Below, one piece after another: positions 7,886 through 15,667 of a DNA stretch of 59,759 nucleotides (the first letter of the stretch is position 1; every line of letters starts with the position of its first letter). The notes under the pieces are model-generated. The model made no database searches. It saw nothing but the letters and a program-made list of their open reading frames with translations, and had not been told where the DNA came from. The stretch comes from Bradyrhizobium jicamae (GTDB taxonomy: Bacteria; Pseudomonadota; Alphaproteobacteria; Rhizobiales; Xanthobacteraceae), in NCBI RefSeq assembly GCF_018130695.1, contig NZ_JAFCJX010000043.1, forward strand, positions 1 through 59,759, given 5' to 3'. Made by a program: the position numbers and the translations under genes.

Positions 7886-8719
7886 ATGAATTTCCGTATC
7901 CTGGCCGCCCCGGTCCGGCCGCGTGGGCGAATTGTCGCCTTGATGGCGGCCACCGCGTTCTCCGCCGCGATGCTGGCTCCCGCTGCGCAGGCCCAGACGC
8001 CTGCAGCCCCGGCTGCGCCCGCGGCCCCGAAGGCGGCACCCAAGGCGGCCCCGAAGGCGGCGCCAAAGCAGCCGGCGGCTCCTCCGGCTGCGCAGGCTCC
8101 TGCCGCGGGTGGCCAGGCCCAGGCGCCCGCCGCTGCACCGCAGCAGCCGCCGCCCCAGGACCAGCAGGTCCAGCTGATCTATGCGCCCTGGACCAAGTTC
8201 TGCCTCAAGGGCCAGGAAGCCAACGCCAAGCAGGTCTGCTTCACCGGCAAGGACGGCCGCATCGAGTCCGGTCAGCCCGTGATCGCGGCCGTCATCATCG
8301 AGCCGGAAGGCGAGCCGAAGAAGATTCTCCGCGTGACATTGCCGCTCGGCATGCAGCTGGTTCACGGCACCCGCATCATCGTCGACAACAACGCGCCGCT
8401 GCAGTCGCCCTATGTGATCTGCTTCCAGAACGGCTGCATGTCGGACTATGAAGCGACGCCGGAAATGATCGCCAGCCTGAAAAAGGGCCAGAACCTGGTG
8501 GTTCAGGCGATCAACTCCAACGGCGCGCCGCTGACCTTGCCGCTGCCGCTCGCCGGCGAATTTGCCAAGGCCTATGACGGTCCGCCCACCGACCCGAAGG
8601 TGTTCGAGGAGAACCAGAAGAAGCTGCAGGAAGAACTGCAGAAGCGCGCCGAAGAGCAGCGCAAGAAGCTCGAGGACGCGCAGAAGGCCGGCGGCGGTGC
8701 TCCTTCCGCCCAAAAATAA
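7886..8719 (+). CDS. Invasion-associated locus B (IalB) family protein
   Basis: 277 residues. ATG 7886 is preferred to an in-frame ATG at 7817 because AAAGGG lies about ten bases upstream and the signal peptide (MALAPVRP-like start, hydrophobic core, AAPAAQA) then starts correctly. After the signal comes a low-complexity Ala/Pro/Lys linker (about 45-100), then the IalB domain: IYAPWTKFCLKG, QVCFTGKDGR, GEPKKILRVTLPLGMQLVHGTRIIVD, and paired Cys in YVICFQNGCMSDYEA. A charged helical tail (KKLQEELQKRAEEQRKKLED) closes the protein. IalB proteins are periplasmic and linked to host-cell interaction in Bartonella; the role in rhizobia is unclear. A terminator follows 22 bp after the stop. Confidence 0.88.
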   Translation: MNFRILAAPVRPRGRIVALMAATAFSAAMLAPAAQAQTPAAPAAPAAPKAAPKAAPKAAPKQPAAPPAAQAPAAGGQAQAPAAAPQQPPPQDQQVQLIYAPWTKFCLKGQEANAKQVCFTGKDGRIESGQPVIAAVIIEPEGEPKKILRVTLPLGMQLVHGTRIIVDNNAPLQSPYVICFQNGCMSDYEATPEMIASLKKGQNLVVQAINSNGAPLTLPLPLAGEFAKAYDGPPTDPKVFEENQKKLQEELQKRAEEQRKKLEDAQKAGGGAPSAQK

Positions 8720-8740
8720 GCGCTGAGGCACATCCACAAC

Positions 8741-8769
8741 AAAAAGGCGCCCGAAGGGGCGCCTTTTTC
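8741..8769 (+). terminator. Rho-independent terminator after the IalB gene
   Basis: AAAAAGGCGCC-CGAA-GGGGCGCCTTTTT is a GC-rich stem with a tetraloop, an A run before and a T run after. It can serve both the IalB gene and the convergent hspQ. Confidence 0.9.
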
Positions 8770-8790
8770 GTTGGAAGAGGGAAGCGAAAC

Positions 8791-9123
8791 TCAGTTCAGC
8801 GACGGATTGCGCGGACGGTAGCCGCCCGACTTGTCCTTCACAAAGATCTCGGCGACCTGCGAGTGACGGATCGGCTCACCGGAATCATCCGGCAGCAGGT
8901 TCTGCTCTGAGACATAGGCGACGTATTCGGTCTCCGAATTCTCGGCGAGCAGGTGGTAGAACGGCTGATCCTTGTGCGGGCGCATGTCCTCCGGGATCGA
9001 CAACCACCATTCCTCGGTGTTGTTGAACTCCGGATCGATGTCGAAGATCACGCCCCGGAACGAGAACACCCGGTGGCGGACGATCTGCCCGATCTGGAAT
9101 TTGGCGGTGCGCGCTTTGATCAT
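8791..9123 (-). CDS. hspQ: Heat shock protein HspQ (YccV family)
   Basis: 110 residues matching the HspQ family: AKFQIGQIVRHRVFSFRGVI, then FDIDPEF, WWLSIPEDMRPHKDQPFYHLL, and EYVAYVSEQNLLPDD. In E. coli HspQ binds hemimethylated DNA in vitro and acts as a specificity factor for the Lon protease. ATG 9123 fits the family start (a few residues before the FxIGQxVRH motif) and has AGAGG upstream; an ATG at 9141 would add six residues. The gene is divergent from the AEC carrier gene (9245) and convergent with the IalB gene. Confidence 0.9.
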   Translation of the reverse strand: MIKARTAKFQIGQIVRHRVFSFRGVIFDIDPEFNNTEEWWLSIPEDMRPHKDQPFYHLLAENSETEYVAYVSEQNLLPDDSGEPIRHSQVAEIFVKDKSGGYRPRNPSLN

Positions 9124-9244
9124 GCCTCTGCGATAGACCATGATTGTGGCCGATGCTAGGGGCATTGGCGCGGATTTAACCAGCCGTTTACTGATTCCAG
9201 CCCGGTTGAAGCGGCCGGGGCGAAACCGAGAAAACACTTCAGGA

Positions 9245-10198
9245 ATGATCGATATCCTCAATCTGGCATTGCCATATTTCGGTTTGATCTTCGTCGGCTT
9301 TGCCTGCGGCAAGGTGAGGAGCCTGCCGGAGAGCGGGCTCGTCTGGATGAACTTCTTCCTGCTCTACGTCTCGCTGCCGGCGTTGCTGTTCGGGATCATG
9401 TCCAAGACGCCGTTTTCCGAGCTGAACAACCCGCCGTTCCTGATCGCGACCACGCTGGGAACCGTGACTGCGTTCGTCCTCGCCATGGTCGCCGGCAAGC
9501 TGATGGGGGGCTTGAGCCTGCGGGAGGCGACGCTGGCGGGGTTGTCAGGGGCTTACGGCAATATCGGCTACATGGGCCCGGGGCTGGCGCTGGCGGTGCT
9601 CGGCACCAAGGCAGCGGCGCCGACCGCGCTGATCTTCTGCTGCGACAGCATCTTCCTGTTCTCGATCGTGCCGCTGCTGATCGAACTGTCCGACCGCGAC
9701 CATCCTTCGATCCTGCATGCGCTCGGCGTGGTGGCGCGGCAGATCGTGCAGAACCCGCTGATCATGTCGGCGGTATTCGGTGCGCTGGTGGCCGCGTTCC
9801 ATATCCCGATTCCAGTCGCGCTCGACCGCACCATCCAGTTCCTGCAGAACGCGGCGGCCCCGATGGCGCTGTTCGCGCTCGGCGTGACGGTGGCGCTCCG
9901 GCCCTTCGAGCGGGTGCCGTGGGAGGTGCCCGGCGTGATCGCGATCAAGCTGCTGATCCACCCGCTGGTGGCGTTCGGCCTGATGCTGCTGTTCGGCCCG
10001 TTCCCGCAGCCCTGGGCCGCGACGGCCGTGCTGATGGCCTCATTGCCGCCGGCGCTGAACGTGTTCGTGATCGCCCGGCAGAACGACACCTGGATCGAGC
10101 CGGCCTCCGTCGCCGTGCTGATCGGAACCTTCGCCTCGGTGGTCACGCTGACCAGCGTGATGTGGTTCATCCAGACCGGGCGGCTGGTGTTTCCCTAA
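9245..10198 (+). CDS. AEC family transporter (auxin-efflux-carrier / malonate-malate permease type)
   Basis: 317 residues with about ten membrane segments. It begins MIDILNLALPYFGLIFVGFACGK, with family-typical blocks LYVSLPALLFGIMSKTPF, GLSGAYGNIGYMGPGLAL and ASLPPALNVFVIARQ, and inverted five-helix halves. AEC proteins export or import organic acids or hydrophobic anions across the inner membrane; the substrate cannot be told from sequence. ATG 9245 is chosen because the family starts right at the first membrane helix. Its stop overlaps the stop of the convergent hydroxylase gene by two bases. Confidence 0.88.
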   Translation: MIDILNLALPYFGLIFVGFACGKVRSLPESGLVWMNFFLLYVSLPALLFGIMSKTPFSELNNPPFLIATTLGTVTAFVLAMVAGKLMGGLSLREATLAGLSGAYGNIGYMGPGLALAVLGTKAAAPTALIFCCDSIFLFSIVPLLIELSDRDHPSILHALGVVARQIVQNPLIMSAVFGALVAAFHIPIPVALDRTIQFLQNAAAPMALFALGVTVALRPFERVPWEVPGVIAIKLLIHPLVAFGLMLLFGPFPQPWAATAVLMASLPPALNVFVIARQNDTWIEPASVAVLIGTFASVVTLTSVMWFIQTGRLVFP

Positions 10199-11445
10199 TG
10201 TGTCTTATTTTTTGACGCGTTTTCTTTACGCGAACCGGTACCCACTTCGCTTGAAAACGCTTTGCTGCGCCACGACGGCGCCAGCCCTTCGCGCATCGCG
10301 AGCCGCCGCAGCGGGCCGATGGCGCCGATCAGGTGCAGGCCGGTGGCGCGGAGCGATTGCATGGGCAGGAAATCGCTGAGCAGCGAGCGGTTGGCGATGT
10401 CGATCGCAAACATCCGGCTGGTGACGTCAGGGCGACGGGCGAACTGGTAGCGCGACAGCACCGGCGGGGCGCCCGGATCCTCGCCCGAGGCGATCGCTCG
10501 CCCGACGATGTCCGCGATATCTGCGGCATCGCGCAGTCCCATATTGAGACCCTGCGCGCCGATCGGCGGCAGCACATGGGCGGATTCCCCGACCAGTACG
10601 ATGCGGTCCTTGGCAAAGCGCTTCGGGCGCTCGATGCCGAGCGGGAACAGGTATCGGCCCGGCTCGACCTCGACGCGGCCGAGGATCGAATGCGACTGCT
10701 TCTCGGCGGCCTCCGACAACTCCGCGTCGCTCAATCCCTTCAGCCGTTCGGCCTCCTTCGGCGTGGTCACCCACACCACGCTCGAGCGGTTGCCGGTGAG
10801 CGGCACGAACACGCAGGGGCCGTGCGGGGTGTGAAATTCGGTCGAGATGTTCCGGTGCGGCCGGCTGTGGCTGATGTTGAAGGTGAGGGCTGATTGCTGC
10901 AGGTCGCGCCTGACGATTTCGATGCCGGCCGCCTCGCGCGCCAGCGAGTTGCGCCCGTCGGCGCCGACCACCAGCCGCGCTGACAGCGTTTGGCCTTGCC
11001 GCGTCCGCACGGAGACAGCGTCGTCCGCGGGCTCGACCGTTTCGGCCTCGTCGTCGAAGCGCGCCAGGCCTGGAAGCTCGGCGGCACGTTCTTCGAGGGC
11101 TGCGACCAGCGAGCGGTTGTCGATGTTGAAGCCGAATTGTGACAGTCCGATTTCATCGCAGCAAAAGCGCACCTCGGGCGCGCGGATCAGCCGTCCGGTG
11201 TCGTCGACCAGCCGCATGGTCTTGAGCGCGGCGGCCTTGTCGGCGCAGCGGCGCCAGACGTCCAGCCGCTCCAAAAGCTCGGTGGAGGCGCCGAGCAGGG
11301 CGGTGGTGCGGTTGTCGGCATAGGGCGCACGGCGGGCCAGCAGCGCGGTCCTGGCGCCGGCGTCCGCGAGCGCAATCGCGGCCGAGAGGCCAGCCGGACC
11401 GCCGCCGATAACGAGAACGTCAAGGGAAGGCAGGGCATCGTTCAT
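10195..11445 (-). CDS. UbiH/UbiF/COQ6 family FAD-dependent hydroxylase
   Basis: 416 residues. The FAD-binding Rossmann motif is at the N-terminus (VLVIGGGPAGLSAAIALADAG). The second FAD motif reads VLVGESAHVLPPIGAQGLN, which is the UbiH-family signature with Glu in place of the usual Asp. LVVGADGRNSLAR is the family DG motif. These enzymes hydroxylate the ubiquinone ring or related aromatic rings using NAD(P)H and O2 at the inner membrane; which position is hydroxylated cannot be judged. The last roughly 20 residues (from KAFSSEVGTGS) are translated from a dispersed 53-bp repeat rather than from family sequence. The gene is convergent with the AEC gene and overlaps its end. Confidence 0.85.
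   Translation of the reverse strand: MNDALPSLDVLVIGGGPAGLSAAIALADAGARTALLARRAPYADNRTTALLGASTELLERLDVWRRCADKAAALKTMRLVDDTGRLIRAPEVRFCCDEIGLSQFGFNIDNRSLVAALEERAAELPGLARFDDEAETVEPADDAVSVRTRQGQTLSARLVVGADGRNSLAREAAGIEIVRRDLQQSALTFNISHSRPHRNISTEFHTPHGPCVFVPLTGNRSSVVWVTTPKEAERLKGLSDAELSEAAEKQSHSILGRVEVEPGRYLFPLGIERPKRFAKDRIVLVGESAHVLPPIGAQGLNMGLRDAADIADIVGRAIASGEDPGAPPVLSRYQFARRPDVTSRMFAIDIANRSLLSDFLPMQSLRATGLHLIGAIGPLRRLAMREGLAPSWRSKAFSSEVGTGSRKENASKNKTH
10211..10263. repeat. 53-bp dispersed repeat, copy 1 (inside the hydroxylase 3' end)
   Basis: The block beginning TTTGACGCGTTTTCTTTACG and ending CTTGAAAACGCTTT recurs at 32698-32750 with two differences by eye. Its ends (GCGTTTTC and GAAAACGC) are inverted to each other. 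Here it lies wholly within the coding region of the UbiH-like gene. Confidence 0.9.
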
Positions 11446-11579
11446 ATCGGGACAATTGACATGCCCGGCGGCATTTTCAAGCCACCAAACCCCTCAAAAG
11501 TTTCGGGCAAATCGCGCGGCGGAACGCCGCAAGTGCGGATATGCAAAGCCGGCCGATTCCTGATAGCACTGCCCGCGCA

Positions 11580-12314
11580 ATGGATCAGATTGAACAGCGG
11601 GAGTCCCGATCGGCGTCGCAGCGTGCGCGGACGGCCGCGTTCGGCGTGCACCTGTTCACGGCGCTCGGCGCCGGGATCGCGCTGCTGGCCATGCTGGAGG
11701 CCGTGCGCGAGCACTGGGCCAACATGTTCGGCTGGCTCGGTTTGGCCCTGATCGTCGACGGGATCGACGGGCCGCTGGCGCGGAAATTCGACGTGGCGCG
11801 GCTGCAGCCGAACTGGTCGGGCGACACGCTCGATCTGGTGGTCGACTTCGTCACCTATGTGTTCGTGCCGGCCTATGCGATCACTGCGAGCGGCCTGCTG
11901 CTGCCGCTGGCGGCGCCGATCCTCGGCATCGGCATCGTGGTCTCCAGCGCGCTGTATTTCGCCGACCGCCGCATGAAGGCCGCGGACAATCATTTCCGCG
12001 GTTTCCCGGCGCTGTGGAATGCGGCGGCGTTCTATCTGTTCCTGCTGCGCCCGTCGCCGGTCGTCTCGACGCTCGCCGTCGCGCTGCTGATCGCGCTGAC
12101 CTTTGCGCCGTTCCACGTGCTGCATCCGGTCCGCGTGGTGCGGCTGCGCTGGCTGACGCTGTGGCTGCTCGCGGCGTGGGCTCTGCTCGCCATGTACACC
12201 ATCGCGCACGACTTTGCGGTCGACATAACCATCACCTTCGGACTCTGCGCCATCGCCGCCTACATCGTCGGCAGCGACGCGGTGATCCGCCGCATAAGAG
12301 CATTCAAGGCATGA
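11580..12314 (+). CDS. pcs: Phosphatidylcholine synthase (CDP-diacylglycerol-choline transferase)
   Basis: 244 residues with about eight membrane segments. The CDP-alcohol phosphatidyltransferase signature DGx2ARx8Gx3Dx3D is complete (DGIDGPLAR, then GDTLDLVVD). Together with the YVFVPAY and HFRGFPALWN blocks this matches Pcs, which makes phosphatidylcholine from CDP-diacylglycerol and choline in the inner membrane, a lipid needed for efficient symbiosis in rhizobia. ATG 11580 is chosen; an ATG at 11541 would add 13 residues. The stop overlaps the next start (ATGA at 12311), so translation is coupled to the TerC-family gene. The gene is divergent from the hydroxylase. Confidence 0.9.
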   Translation: MDQIEQRESRSASQRARTAAFGVHLFTALGAGIALLAMLEAVREHWANMFGWLGLALIVDGIDGPLARKFDVARLQPNWSGDTLDLVVDFVTYVFVPAYAITASGLLLPLAAPILGIGIVVSSALYFADRRMKAADNHFRGFPALWNAAAFYLFLLRPSPVVSTLAVALLIALTFAPFHVLHPVRVVRLRWLTLWLLAAWALLAMYTIAHDFAVDITITFGLCAIAAYIVGSDAVIRRIRAFKA

Positions 12315-13036
12315 TCGAACTTCTCTCCAGCCCGGAAGCCTGGGCGGCACTGCTGACGCTGACCGCGCTCGAAATCGTGCTCGGCATCGACAACGTGATC
12401 TTCCTGTCGGTGATCGTGTCGCGGATCCCGCCCGCGCAGGCCAAGCGCGCGCGGCAGCTCGGCCTGCTGCTGGCGCTGGTGTTCCGCATTGTTCTGCTCA
12501 GCATCCTGGTGTGGCTGATCGGGCTGACCGAGCCGGTCGTCACCGTCAAGGACGTGGCGCTGTCCTGGCGCGACATCATCCTGATCGGCGGCGGCCTGTT
12601 CCTGATCGCGAAGGCGACCCACGAGATCCATGGCGAGGTCGAGGCGCGCGAGGGCGAGGACGACGCCAAGGGCAGCGCCGGCGCGTTCTTCCTTGTGATC
12701 GTGCAGATCATCATCATCGACCTCGTGTTCTCGCTCGACTCGATCATCACGGCGATCGGCATGGCGCAGGACATCGAGATCATGATTGCGGCCGTCGTGA
12801 TCGCCTGCATCATCATGTACATCTCGTCGGGGCCGGTGGCGCGCTTCGTCGCCGAGCACCCGACCACCAAGATGCTGGCGCTGGCGTTCCTGGTGCTGAT
12901 CGGCGTGGCGCTGGTCGCGGACGGATTCCACTTCCACATCCCGCGCGGCTACATCTATTTCGCGATCGCCTTCTCGGCCGCGGTCGAGGCGTTCAACGTG
13001 ATGGCCAAGCGCAACCGGAGGAAGGTGGCGAAATAG
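12311..13036 (+). CDS. TerC family integral membrane protein
   Basis: 241 residues, about seven membrane helices. Two conserved acidic membrane motifs are present: EIVLGIDNVIFLSVI near the N-terminus and DLVFSLDSIITAIGM in the middle, as in TerC/Alx proteins, which handle manganese or other metals and are linked to tellurite resistance. A charged loop (HEIHGEVEAREGEDDAKG) separates the two halves. It overlaps the end of pcs by four bases. The ion specificity is not known. Confidence 0.9.
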   Translation: MIELLSSPEAWAALLTLTALEIVLGIDNVIFLSVIVSRIPPAQAKRARQLGLLLALVFRIVLLSILVWLIGLTEPVVTVKDVALSWRDIILIGGGLFLIAKATHEIHGEVEAREGEDDAKGSAGAFFLVIVQIIIIDLVFSLDSIITAIGMAQDIEIMIAAVVIACIIMYISSGPVARFVAEHPTTKMLALAFLVLIGVALVADGFHFHIPRGYIYFAIAFSAAVEAFNVMAKRNRRKVAK

Positions 13037-13123
13037 CCGGCTCCGGACGGCTCGGTTGACAAGCCGGCCGCGATGGCATTCGCTTCGCCCCAAGCCACGA
13101 CATTCAAGAAGGGAGACATCGAC

Positions 13124-14098
13124 ATGACCAAGGCCGTGCGCGTGCACAAGGTGGGGGGCCCGGAGGCCCTGACCTATGAGGACGTCGAGGTCGCGGCTCC
13201 CGGGACCGGCGAGGTGCGCATCCGCCAGCACGCGGTCGGCCTCAACTTCATCGATGTCTATTTCCGCACCGGCCTCTACAAGGCGCCCGGCCTGCCGTTC
13301 ATTGCGGGCAACGAGGCGGCCGGCGAGGTCGTGGCGGTCGGCCCCGGCGTCACCAACTTCCATCCCGGCGACCGCGTTGCCTATTATTTCAACCTTGGCG
13401 GCTATGCATCGGAGCGGGTGATCCCCGCGGACAAACTCGTAAAACTGCCCGACCACATCACGTATGAGCAGGGCGCCGTGCTGATGCTCAAGGGGCTGAC
13501 GGTCTGGTACCTCCTGCACAAGACCTTCAAGGTCGAGCCCGGCCATCGCGTGCTGATCCACGCCGCGGCCGGCGGCATCGGGCTATTGGCCTGCCAATGG
13601 GCCAAGGCGCTCGGCGCGCATGTGATCGGCACCGTCGGCTCCAAGGCCAAGGCGGATCTCGCGCTGTCCAACGGCTGCGACCACGTCATCCTCTACAACG
13701 AGGAAAACTTCGTCGACCGCGTCAAGCAGATCAGCCGCAACGAGCTCTGCGATGTCGTCTATGACGGCGTCGGCAAGACCACGTTCCCGGGCTCGCTGTC
13801 CTGCCTCCGGCCGCGCGGCCTGTTCGTCAGCTTCGGCAACGCCTCCGGACCGGTGCCGCCGTTCGCGCTCGCCGAGCTCAACAACCACGGCTCGCTGTTT
13901 GCGACCCGGCCGAAGCTCAACGATTATGTCGGCACCCGCAAGGAGCTGCTCGAAGGCGCCGACACGCTGTTCGCGGCCGTGATCAACGGCAAGCTGCACG
14001 TGCCGATCAACCACGCCTATGCGCTGAAGGATGCGGCGAAGGCGCATGTCGATCTGGAGAGCCGGGCGACCACGGGCGCGGCGATCCTGCGGCCGTAG
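13124..14098 (+). CDS. NADPH:quinone oxidoreductase (zeta-crystallin type)
   Basis: 324 residues of the zinc-free medium-chain dehydrogenase family. N-terminal GroES-like domain (VRIRQHAVGLNFIDVYFRTG, then LPFIAGNEAAGEVVAVGPGV), NADPH-binding HAAAGGIGLLACQWAKALGA, then CDVVYDGVGKTTF. No structural or catalytic zinc ligands. It most likely reduces quinones or electrophilic enones by one or two electrons in the cytoplasm. ATG 13124 has AAGGGAG about nine bases upstream; an in-frame ATG at 13073 lacks one. A palindromic repeat follows the stop. Confidence 0.9.
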   Translation: MTKAVRVHKVGGPEALTYEDVEVAAPGTGEVRIRQHAVGLNFIDVYFRTGLYKAPGLPFIAGNEAAGEVVAVGPGVTNFHPGDRVAYYFNLGGYASERVIPADKLVKLPDHITYEQGAVLMLKGLTVWYLLHKTFKVEPGHRVLIHAAAGGIGLLACQWAKALGAHVIGTVGSKAKADLALSNGCDHVILYNEENFVDRVKQISRNELCDVVYDGVGKTTFPGSLSCLRPRGLFVSFGNASGPVPPFALAELNNHGSLFATRPKLNDYVGTRKELLEGADTLFAAVINGKLHVPINHAYALKDAAKAHVDLESRATTGAAILRP

Positions 14099-14109
14099 GA
14101 CTCGCCGCC

Positions 14110-14226
14110 GTCGTTGCGAGGATGCTCGCGACAAAATTGCGAAGCAATTTTGCGCTGAAGCGAACGAAGCAATCCATGCTTCCGCGTATGCGGCACGATG
14201 GATTGCTTCGCTGCGCTCGCAATGAC
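14110..14226. repeat. Nested palindromic repeat between qor-like gene and argD
   Basis: Outer arms GTCGTTGCGAG (14110-14120) and CTCGCAATGAC (14216-14226). Inner arms GAAGCAATCCAT and ATGGATTGCTTC. A further small palindrome AAAATTGCGAAGCAATTTT lies at 14133-14151. This is a common rhizobial intergenic element whose spurious translations (LRAQRSNP) appear in many databases. Confidence 0.85.
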
Positions 14227-14236
14227 AGTGGCGGCG

Positions 14237-15433
14237 TCACGCCACCCGCCGCGCCGCGCCGACCTTGGTCAGCACGCTGTCGAGGCAGTCGATCATCAAC
14301 GAGATCTCCTCGCGGGTGACGTTGAGCGCCGGCATGAAGCGCAGCGCGTCTGATTGCGGCGAGTTGAGCAGTACGCCTTCCGCAAACGCCTGCGCGACGA
14401 TTGCGGCGCCGATCGGCATTTTCAGGTCGAGCGCGAGCAGCAGGCCGCGGCCTCTGATCGCGCCGAGCCCATGCCGCGCCGAGAGCCGCTGCAATTCGCC
14501 TTCCAGAAACTGGCCGGTGTCCGCGACCGATTTCAGGAACGACGGCTGGCCGATCTGCCCGAGCACGGCGAGGCCCGCGGCGCACATCAACGGATTGCCG
14601 TTGAAGGTGCCGCCCTGGTCGCCGTGCTCGAAGCATGAGGCGTTCTCGGTCGCGAGCAGGGCGGCAAGCGGCACGCCACCGCCGATGCCCTTGCCGAGCG
14701 TCATGATGTCGGGCGTGATGCCGGCATGCTCGTAGCCGAACAGCTTTCCGGTGCGGCCCACGCCGGTCTGGATCTCGTCGACGATCAGGAGCAGGCCGAA
14801 CTGCTGGGTCAACGCGCGCAATTCCTGCAGGAATTCGTCCGTCGCGGGCCACACACCGGCCTCGCCCTGGATCGGCTCCAGCATCACGGCGACCGTCGAT
14901 TTCGAGATCAGCTGCCGCACCGATTCTATGTCGTTGAGCCTGGCTTTGCGGAAGCCCGGCACCTTCGGCTCGAACAGCGGCTCGAACGCCTTCTTGCCCG
15001 ACGCCGACATGGTCGCGAGCGTGCGGCCGTGGAAGCCGCCTTCGAATGTGATGATCTCGTGCGCGCCGTTCTTGTATTTGAGCCCATATTTCCGCGCGAG
15101 CTTGATCGCGCCTTCGTTGGCCTCCGCACCGGAATTGGCGAAGAACACCTGGTCGAAGCAGCTCTGCTCGACCAGCGCCTTGGCGAGCTTCAGGCTGGTG
15201 TCGTTGTAGAAGGCGGGGCTCGGCGTCAGCAGCCGCTTGGCCTGCGCGGCGAGTGCCTCGGCGACGGCCGGCGGCGAATGGCCGAGCGCGTTGACGGCCC
15301 AGCCCTGCACGAAGTCGAGATAGCGATTGCGCTGATCATCCCAGAGATACGAGCCGGCGCCGCGGACGAACACGGCCTTCGGGCGCACGGTGATGTCCAT
15401 CAGCGCGTCATACGGATGGGTAGCGTCGGTCAT
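14237..15433 (-). CDS. argD: Acetylornithine aminotransferase (class III, PLP)
   Basis: 398 residues. Class III aminotransferase features: GSYLWDDQRNRYLDFVQGWAVNALGH, phosphate-binding FFANSGAEANEGAIKLARKYG, IITFEGGFHGRT, LLIVDEIQTGVGRTG with the PLP Asp, and the Schiff-base Lys in DIMTLGKGIGGGVPL. Length and text match ArgD, which converts N-acetylglutamate semialdehyde to N-acetylornithine (it can also serve as succinyldiaminopimelate aminotransferase). argF, its usual partner in rhizobia, is not next to it here. A terminator-like stem lies 39 bp upstream of the start and ends the preceding transcript on this strand. Confidence 0.88.
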   Translation of the reverse strand: MTDATHPYDALMDITVRPKAVFVRGAGSYLWDDQRNRYLDFVQGWAVNALGHSPPAVAEALAAQAKRLLTPSPAFYNDTSLKLAKALVEQSCFDQVFFANSGAEANEGAIKLARKYGLKYKNGAHEIITFEGGFHGRTLATMSASGKKAFEPLFEPKVPGFRKARLNDIESVRQLISKSTVAVMLEPIQGEAGVWPATDEFLQELRALTQQFGLLLIVDEIQTGVGRTGKLFGYEHAGITPDIMTLGKGIGGGVPLAALLATENASCFEHGDQGGTFNGNPLMCAAGLAVLGQIGQPSFLKSVADTGQFLEGELQRLSARHGLGAIRGRGLLLALDLKMPIGAAIVAQAFAEGVLLNSPQSDALRFMPALNVTREEISLMIDCLDSVLTKVGAARRVA

Positions 15434-15471
15434 GTCGATCTCCTCTGGTCTCTTGGGTGAAATGAAGCGCG

Positions 15472-15511
15472 AAAAGCGAGAAGGCCGCGCTTTGGGGCGC
15501 GGCCTTCTCGA
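15472..15511 (-). terminator. Terminator downstream of the polyamine ABC operon / small ORF
   Basis: Read on the minus strand: GAGAAGGCCGCGC, loop CCCAAA, GCGCGGCCTTCTC, then GCTTTTCGC. A perfect 13-bp GC-rich stem followed by a short T run, placed after the genes ending at 15534 and 15668 and before argD. Confidence 0.8.
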
Positions 15512-15533
15512 AAACCTGGGCTGATTTACTTAA

Positions 15534-15623
15534 TCAGCGCTGGCGTCGGACATGGCGCGACCCGTCATCGTCGTTGGTACGACGCTGGCAGATGGCGCGG
15601 CGGTTGGTCCGGTTCAGCTTCAT
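15534..15623 (-). CDS. Possible 29-residue Arg-rich small protein
   Basis: ATG 15623 is preceded by GTAGGAG at good spacing. The peptide MKLNRTNRRAICQRRTND, then DD, GSRHVRRQR, stops at TGA 15534 and is followed within 25 bases by a strong terminator. Nearly a third of the residues are Arg. It lies 44 bp after the ABC permease stop on the same strand. A ribosome-binding site plus a terminator argue for a real gene, but such a short frame can arise by chance and I do not recognise the sequence. Confidence 0.4.
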   Translation of the reverse strand: MKLNRTNRRAICQRRTNDDDGSRHVRRQR

Positions 15624-15667
15624 GGCGTGTGCTCCTACAGCACGAGGCCGGCTGGTGTCAAGGACCG

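Noticed and set aside
12260..13561. 433-codon minus-strand frame rich in His/Asp/Arg
   Set aside because: It lies opposite TerC and the quinone reductase, which are clear genes; the composition is typical of antisense GC-rich frames.
14110..14226. Protein-like translation containing LRAQRSNP
   Set aside because: A known artefact of translating the rhizobial palindromic repeat.
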